Positions 59,601 to 64,000 of a DNA stretch of 64,000 nucleotides are shown here, one piece after another. Within the stretch, counting starts at the first letter, position 1; every line of letters starts with the position of its first letter. The notes beneath the pieces are model-generated. The model worked only from the letters and a program-made list of their open reading frames with translations, was not told the origin of the DNA and did not search any database. The stretch is taken from positions 82,001 through 146,000 of the forward strand of contig JAXIVH010000188.1 in the NCBI GenBank assembly GCA_036785325.1, written 5' to 3'. Both the position numbers and the translations under genes were made by a program. The stretch comes from Urophycis tenuis (Eukaryota; Chordata; Actinopteri; Gadiformes; Phycidae).

Positions 59601-60946
59601 TTGACTTCTGTAGTCACCGATGGCTAGAAAATGTGGAGGTTGCTGAGCGTGCTCTCGAGATTTTGCCCTCTCTGAAAACATACATCAGTGCTGCCAAAAC
59701 AAAAAAGGTTACAGAACCATGCACAAAGTCTTTCAAGAAAGCTGAGATGATTGTGCACGATGACCTCTTCCCTGCAAAACTCAACTTCTTTCTAATGGTT
59801 GCCAGGGAAATCACACCATTTTTGAAGCTATACCAAACAGACAAACCTATGCTGCCATTTATGTGCAATGATCTCACAGCTATGCTGAAAAGTCTAATGG
59901 AGAAGTTTGTCAAGCCGAGTGTGATGAAGAATGCAACTAACCCTGTAAAGCTTCTCAAAGTGGACCATGAGGACACAGATAACCACATGGATGTGACCAA
60001 GCTGAAAGTTGGATTTGCCACAGAGCGAGCCTTGGAGGAACATGTGAAGAACTCTGGAGCAGAGAGGCTCAGGCTTGAGTTCAGGCAGAGCTGCAAGCTT
60101 TTTTTGGTGAAGATGGTGTCTAAGCTTTTTGAAAAGGCACCAGTTAAATATCCTCTGGTGAGGAGCCTGTCTGTTCTGGATCCAAGGGTGCTCCTCAACA
60201 ACAAAGAGTTGAGTGTCCAAAAACTCACCACTACTCTTCGACTTCTTGTGGAAAATGGCCGCATTAAGGAAAAGTGCTGTGATGATGTACTTAGGGAGTT
60301 TGGCCACTTTTTTGACCACAACCTGATGTCAGCCTCAGATTCCTTCAGAAAGTTCAGTCCACAGTTTGATAGGTTGGATGAATTTTACCATGAACTTTTA
60401 TCCAACAAAGCAGAGTTTCGCCATCTGTGGGAGGCAGTAAGACCTGTCCTGATCCTTTCACATGGTCAAGCTTCTGTTGAAAGGGGTTTTTCCATTAACA
60501 AAGAGATGATGGTGGAGAACCTCAAAGAACATTCCCTGATTGCTCAGCGAATCATCCATGACCACATGCGCTTCATTGGGGGGCTGGAAAACGTAGGCTA
60601 CACAAAGGAACTGCTCCTTTCTGCATCTGCTGCCCGGCAAAAGTACCACATGTACCTCGATGATGAAAGACGTAAAAAGCAAGATCAACAGAAACAACAG
60701 AAGAGAAAATCATTAATGGATGAGATAACAGAGATGAAGGTGAAAAAGAAGAGGATGGAAGAGGATGTGAAAGTCCTGGTGAAGTCTGCTGATGACAATG
60801 CAGAAAAAGCTGAATCACAAGGCAAACTTTACCTCATTTCGAAGTCAAACGGACTTAGAAGAGCAGCAAAAGAAAAAGAGAGCAATCTTGAGACTTTGGA
60901 GAAAATGTTGGCAGAGAAGATGAAGGAACTGAATGACACTCTTTAA
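56626..60946 (+). CDS. hAT-like transposase, 810 residues, two exons
   Basis: Exon 1 is 56626-56788 (ends before GTAAGT) and exon 2 is 58677-60946 (after TTGGTGGTAG); joined they read 810 codons and a stop without interruption. Exon 1 has a BED-like finger: Cys32, Cys35 and His52, with His58 supplied by exon 2. The core keeps Asp217 (LLFDESLN), Asp281 (SMDGPNMN) and Glu656 (GQASVERGFS), the hAT triad and dimerisation motif. A charged coiled coil forms the C-terminus from about residue 710. Alternative upstream ATGs exist, but 56626 begins a natural domain. It should bind the element ends, cut and reinsert it. This is the only large transposase in the window with no visible lesion. Confidence 0.8.
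57583..58276. repeat. Inverted repeat, about 95 bp arms (MITE-like)
   Basis: Phrases ccggtgtaggtaccagatcg and gacgtcac (57610-57678) return reversed at 58190-58252. It lies in the transposase intron. The outer edges differ, so ends and duplication are unclear. The stretch to its left (57100-57310) has Cys-free gctcgcactc-like short repeats. Confidence 0.7.
58124..58183. repeat. Perfect 27-bp-arm hairpin
   Basis: Arms 58124-58150 and 58157-58183 are exact reverse complements with a 6-base loop (GGAGTA). It is inside the MITE-like repeat in the transposase intron. Such a palindrome can fold in RNA or DNA. Confidence 0.95.
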
Positions 60947-61463
60947 ACGTTCCTTAACCATTTGGCCTTACCGTGTAGTATTGTGTGTCAGAGCTGTTTT
61001 TTTCTCAACAGAAAGGGCTATATTAATGTTGTTAAAGTTAATGCACTTTACCTTTACCTCGTTTCAAAGTTGGACTTAGAAGAGCAGCAAAAGATGTATT
61101 TTGTGTCAGAGCTCTTTTTTTCTCAACAGAAAGTTTATTTGTTTTGATTTGCACAACATGCACCCGAGTTCATGTGTATGTGTAATCAGTGTGGTTAATA
61201 AAAAAAGAGAAATTGCCATTTTGCGTGTGCATGAATTTGTATCACATTATGCAATTTACAACTGAGTATGGTACTGGAAAAGCTTGAAAACTGACTTGAA
61301 AGTCCTTGAAAAGTACTTGAATTTGACAATGAAAAAGGTGTATGAACCCTGTTGATTGGCATTACTCCTGCTGGAGCTATTTCATTTCTCTCTGAAGGTT
61401 GGGGTGGGCGGGTTTCTGACAAGAGGATTACAAAGGAATCTGGCTTTTATGATCTTTTGGAAT

Positions 61464-62532
61464 TTAGTTTCTTATCTTAGAGGAACTTACAGCTCGTTTT
61501 TGTGGCCTGCCTAGCTTCTTGGGCTTCTTGAAGGAGATGTCCCTAAGAGGAGCTGGCTCTACTGCTTTTCTGCTCGGAGGCATCCACACACACGCTTGAT
61601 CTGTCACTGCAGGCCCTTCTGTTCCTTCATGCCTTACATACAGCTCAACACTAAATAAAACTGCTGCTGCATGGCTGCAACATGAAGCTAGTCTGAAATA
61701 AAGGGGAAAAGGATGGAATAAATGATTGTTCATCACACGCACCAGTTAAATCCTACTGGTTTCAACTGTACCGAACTGGATCTCAAACGGTGTCAAATGG
61801 TAGGCTATTTAAACTAGACCAACCAGTAGTAGAGTAGCCTATCATTTATTATCTTAATCCCGAGGGATATCCCTCGGAGGTGTTACAATGTAGCCAATGT
61901 GTTGTACCCGGTGGGATTGTTACCGGTAAAATGACTTAAAGGCAGTATTGTGTGTGCGTCTTCATTTAATAATAGAAACGAACATAAAACAGGAGGGAAT
62001 CCTCGGGAACTTTGTTAAAAAGGTCAGAAGCATCATAAGTTTCAACACGACCATCATAGGCTACTTACCCCGCAATACAAGTGCAATTCGCTGTTAGGAC
62101 ATAATTTTCTCGAGTGTTGACAACAGCCCAAGCCTCGTACATGGACGTCTTGTGGCCTTGTCTTTGGCTTGGAAGGACCTCTGATGCCAGCACACAAAAC
62201 TCTCCATCAATGTCGTGGTATTTCACACCCTGCAGATGACCATTTAACACAAACTGGTAGGCATCCAGAGATTCGTATGCTTTTAATTTCTCTCTAGTGT
62301 ATACGCTTGGTTTGTCGATCAAATAACTATGGATGTCAGCCCATTGTAAATCTGGCCACTTTCTACGATCGTACTCCCAGTCCTTGATCGCATAAGGATC
62401 AGGTAGTTGTACCCCGTTGCTCAAAGTGAGTTTTTGAATGTAATTCTCTCTATCTTTTACAGGTAATCTTTTGCAATACTCCGATAATCCTCTATGCTCC
62501 GCCAAAACACCGCTTTCCATCATGGTCGCCAT
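61464..62532 (-). pseudogene. SWIM protein of ISL2EU no. 3, YqaJ part lost
   Basis: Exon 1 (62532 to about 62067) starts MATMMESGVLAEHRG and ends in ANCTCIAG, the first half of a SWIM finger. An intron follows, and exon 2 (about 61692-61464) supplies CSHAAAVLFSVEL, the second half, then FKKPKKLGRPQKR and a stop. The normal next part, the YqaJ nuclease, is absent, because the element lost its centre. Upstream coding is intact. It overlaps the end of the convergent transposase by some 20 bp. Confidence 0.75.
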
Positions 62533-62605
62533 GGTCGCTTCTGGTCCAACAATGCGTGCGCAGCCTGATTACGTCACAATTGTTTACAAACAGTAAACTG
62601 GTCTA

Positions 62606-63573
62606 TACAGTATAACAGTGGAGTTATTGATTATTATTGAAGTTATTAATGATATATCTCAATAAAAAAATCACCAAAATTATTCAAAACCTGTTTTCTC
62701 CAAAACAACTGTTGTACTATGACCACGAGGAGACTGTTGATGTGTGGAGTGGTTTTGGAGTCATTTTACTGTATAACAGTGGAGTTATTGATTAATATTG
62801 AAGTTATTAATGATATATCTCAATAAAAAATCACCAAAATTATTCAAAACCTGTTTTCTCCAAAACAACTGTTGTTGTATGACCACGAGGAGACTGTTGA
62901 TGTGTGGAGTGATTTTGGAGTCTCAATACAGTATAACAGTAGAGTTATTGATTATTATTGAAGTTATTAATGATATATCAATAAAAAAATCACCAAAATT
63001 ATGCAAAACCTGTTTTCTCCAAAACAACTGTTGTAGTATGACCACGAGGAGACTGTTGATGTGTGGAGTGATTTTGGAGTCATTAAACTGTATAACAGTG
63101 GAGTTATTGATTAATATTGAAGTTATTAATGATATATCTCAATAAAAAATCACAAATTATGCAAAACCTGTTTTCTCCAAAACAGCTGTTGTAGTATGAC
63201 CATGAGGAGACTGTTGATGTGTGGAGTGGTTTTGGAGTCTCAATACAGTATAACAGTGGAGTTATTGATTATTATTGAAGTTATTAATGATATATCTCAA
63301 TAACAAATCACCAAAATTATGCAAAACCTGTTTTCTCCAAAACAACTGTTGTAGTCTGACCATGAGGAGACTGTTGATGTGTGGAGTGATTTTGGAGTCA
63401 TTATACTGTGTAACAATGGAGTTATTGATTAATATTCCCAATAAAAATTCACCAAAATTATTTAAAAAAGTACATTTTCCCCAAACAACTGTTGTAGTAT
63501 GACCATGAGGAGACTGTTGATGTGTGGCGTGATTTTGAAGTCATTATACTGTATAACAGTGGAGTTATTGATT
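62606..63573 (+). repeat. 160-bp satellite, right array, about six units
   Basis: The phrase ttattgattattattgaag and its variant with ttaatattg start units at about 62623, 62783, 62944, 63103, 63261 and 63421; spacing is 158-161 bp, and the last unit is about 143 bp. Each unit contains gaccacgaggagactgttga or a close form. Inverted relative to the left array. Confidence 0.95.
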
Positions 63574-63842
63574 TTTGTTTGCAGTGTCTTTCATGGAATT
63601 GCAATTTGCAGACGGTCCCTGCAGACTCGTCTGACCGCCGGCTGCACGTAGAGATCAATGTTATCCGTGCAGCTCGGAGGACGGCTTGCTTTTGTAAAAA
63701 ACAGGTTTTTGGTTCTTGTAGCTCGTAGTCTATGCTGTTACGATATGAAAGAGGCATCATTTGTGTTTGAACAACGTTTCGTCTCGACTTATTGATCCCG
63801 GAAGTCCGAATCTGTGAATATCTTTCTAACTTTACCGAAGTA
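63574..63842 (-). repeat. Long inverted repeat, right copy
   Basis: Reverse complement of 26085-26354, joined to the satellite as on the left. The 158 bp beyond it (63843-64000) show no gene. Confidence 0.85.
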
Positions 63843-64000
63843 ATCAACTGAGCTACGAAAGGAAAATAGGCCTGCCTAGGCTACGTGTTGAAGTTCAGAG
63901 TAAATCAAATGAACAACTGACCATATACACACACAACACAAATTCTGCACTACACATTTCGCCAAGATTGAAAAAGCAAATGTTACGACCCCGATTGTGC

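Larger units (their letters stand above)
56319..61351 (+). mobile_element. hAT-like transposon with 6-bp duplication, intact
   Basis: Tips CAGGGTTCGTAC and GTATGAACCCTG (one mismatch) are inverted, and TTGATT flanks both sides (56313-56318 and 61352-61357), restoring KYLIGITPAG of the host transposase. Subterminal tgcttgaa/ttcaagca-type repeats lie at both ends. The 5 kb holds one two-exon transposase gene and a 1.9-kb intron. The 6-bp duplication, instead of 8, suggests a hAT6- or IS3EU-like group. Confidence 0.85.
54565..61485 (+). pseudogene. ISL2EU no. 3 THAP-DDE transposase
   Basis: Exons: 54565-54755 (THAP, MPSCCVYGCTNRIDSKTHKF, a frameshift in an A-run making TAG at 54664), 55232-55322 (SLDHLSPDFVPSIFSYKK), 55498-55607 and 55747-56318, resuming at 61358 after a hAT insertion. 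The last has VAQLLFFTGVTSVVFDWL, KLRLGLTNTDLAYRFKV, KHNNTMKYLI, then GITPAGAISFLS and GWGGRVSDKRIT. A small deletion near 56226 removes bases around the first catalytic motif (DCTE). The frame stops at about 61483, well before the usual HVER motif. Closely related to nos. 1 and 2, but not a copy of either. Confidence 0.8.
53951..62570. mobile_element. ISL2EU-type transposon no. 3
   Basis: Inside the ends, CTGCGCACGCATTGTTGG (53957 on) returns inverted as CCAACAATGCGTGCGCAG (62546-62563). ACGTCA stands on both sides (53945-53950 and 62571-62576), a 6-bp duplication as in no. 1. The transposase runs on plus and the SWIM protein on minus, converging; the middle, including the transposase end and the YqaJ domain, is deleted. 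A solo LTR and a large hAT-like element are inserted. Confidence 0.8.
26085..63842. mobile_element. Proposed host element with long inverted ends
   Basis: Sequence 26085-26354 reappears as reverse complement at 63574-63842 (for example ccgggatcaataagtc and tgcagctcggaggacggctt types), and on both sides it continues inward into the same satellite of about 160 bp. The only coding region between them not assigned to another insertion is the MULE-like gene at 34.6-37.8 kb, and MULEs often have long inverted ends. I infer one transposon enlarged by at least five later insertions. No 9-bp target duplication was found, so two independent, oppositely oriented repeats remain the alternative. Confidence 0.45.

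Noticed and set aside
59614..60321. Minus-strand frame of 235 codons
   Set aside because: Antisense to the intact hAT-like transposase and without motifs.
62606..63573. CRISPR-like array
   Set aside because: Units are continuous at about 160 bp with no unique spacers between short repeats, and the genome is eukaryotic.
26085..63842. Maverick/Polinton or giant-virus-like insertion
   Set aside because: No DNA polymerase B, integrase, protease or capsid-like genes were found between the inverted ends.

Overview
The window reads as ray-finned fish (teleost) nuclear DNA. It is AT-rich, contains spliceosomal introns and has no bacterial gene organisation. Its repeat set is typical of teleosts: L2/CR1-group LINEs, hAT, ISL2EU, CACTA/EnSpm and piggyBac transposons, tRNA-derived SINEs and LTR remnants. 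Nearly everything recognisable is mobile DNA, much of it nested. The only candidate host gene is a broken BEN-domain gene on the left (exons about 995-3118, possible last piece 5631-5716). No rRNA, functional tRNA or CRISPR was seen.

Left part (1-12.2 kb). A small LTR element with a gutted interior (1-878) is followed by the BEN-like gene, which carries a hAT MITE in an intron (1412-1815). A 5'-truncated LINE with a restriction-like endonuclease (about 3250-5630, minus strand) follows. A hAT transposon (5999-11468, perfect 8-bp target duplication) holds a smaller hAT and an L2 LINE.

Middle (12.2-24.8 kb). An element here called W has a D-D-E type transposase of unclear superfamily and repeated copies of a motif like TGTCATTTCCACCAC near both ends. 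It is split by an ISL2EU-type transposon (14523-22524, target duplication GAATTG). That transposon carries two genes on opposite strands, a THAP-DDE transposase and a SWIM-YqaJ nuclease-like protein. Their exon blocks are interleaved, each lying in an intron of the other. An L2 LINE interrupts the transposase and a SINE interrupts the YqaJ exon.

Right part (26-63.9 kb). An inverted pair of about 270-bp sequences, each continued by tandem copies of a unit of about 160 bp, bounds about 37.8 kb. I interpret this as one transposon with a MULE-like gene at 34.6-37.8 kb, swollen by later insertions. These are a piggyBac (with an L2-like LINE inside), a SINE, an ISL2EU split by a CACTA element, and a second ISL2EU (53951-62570). 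The CACTA element itself holds a TTAA-flanked Kolobok-like element and another piggyBac. The second ISL2EU holds a solo LTR and a hAT-like transposon.

That hAT-like transposon (56319-61351, target duplication TTGATT) is the best preserved element. Its two exons join in frame into one 810-residue transposase with all three acidic residues in place. Nesting reaches about six levels around 47.1 kb. All calls come from reading motifs, splice sites, inverted ends and target duplications by eye; no database search was possible.
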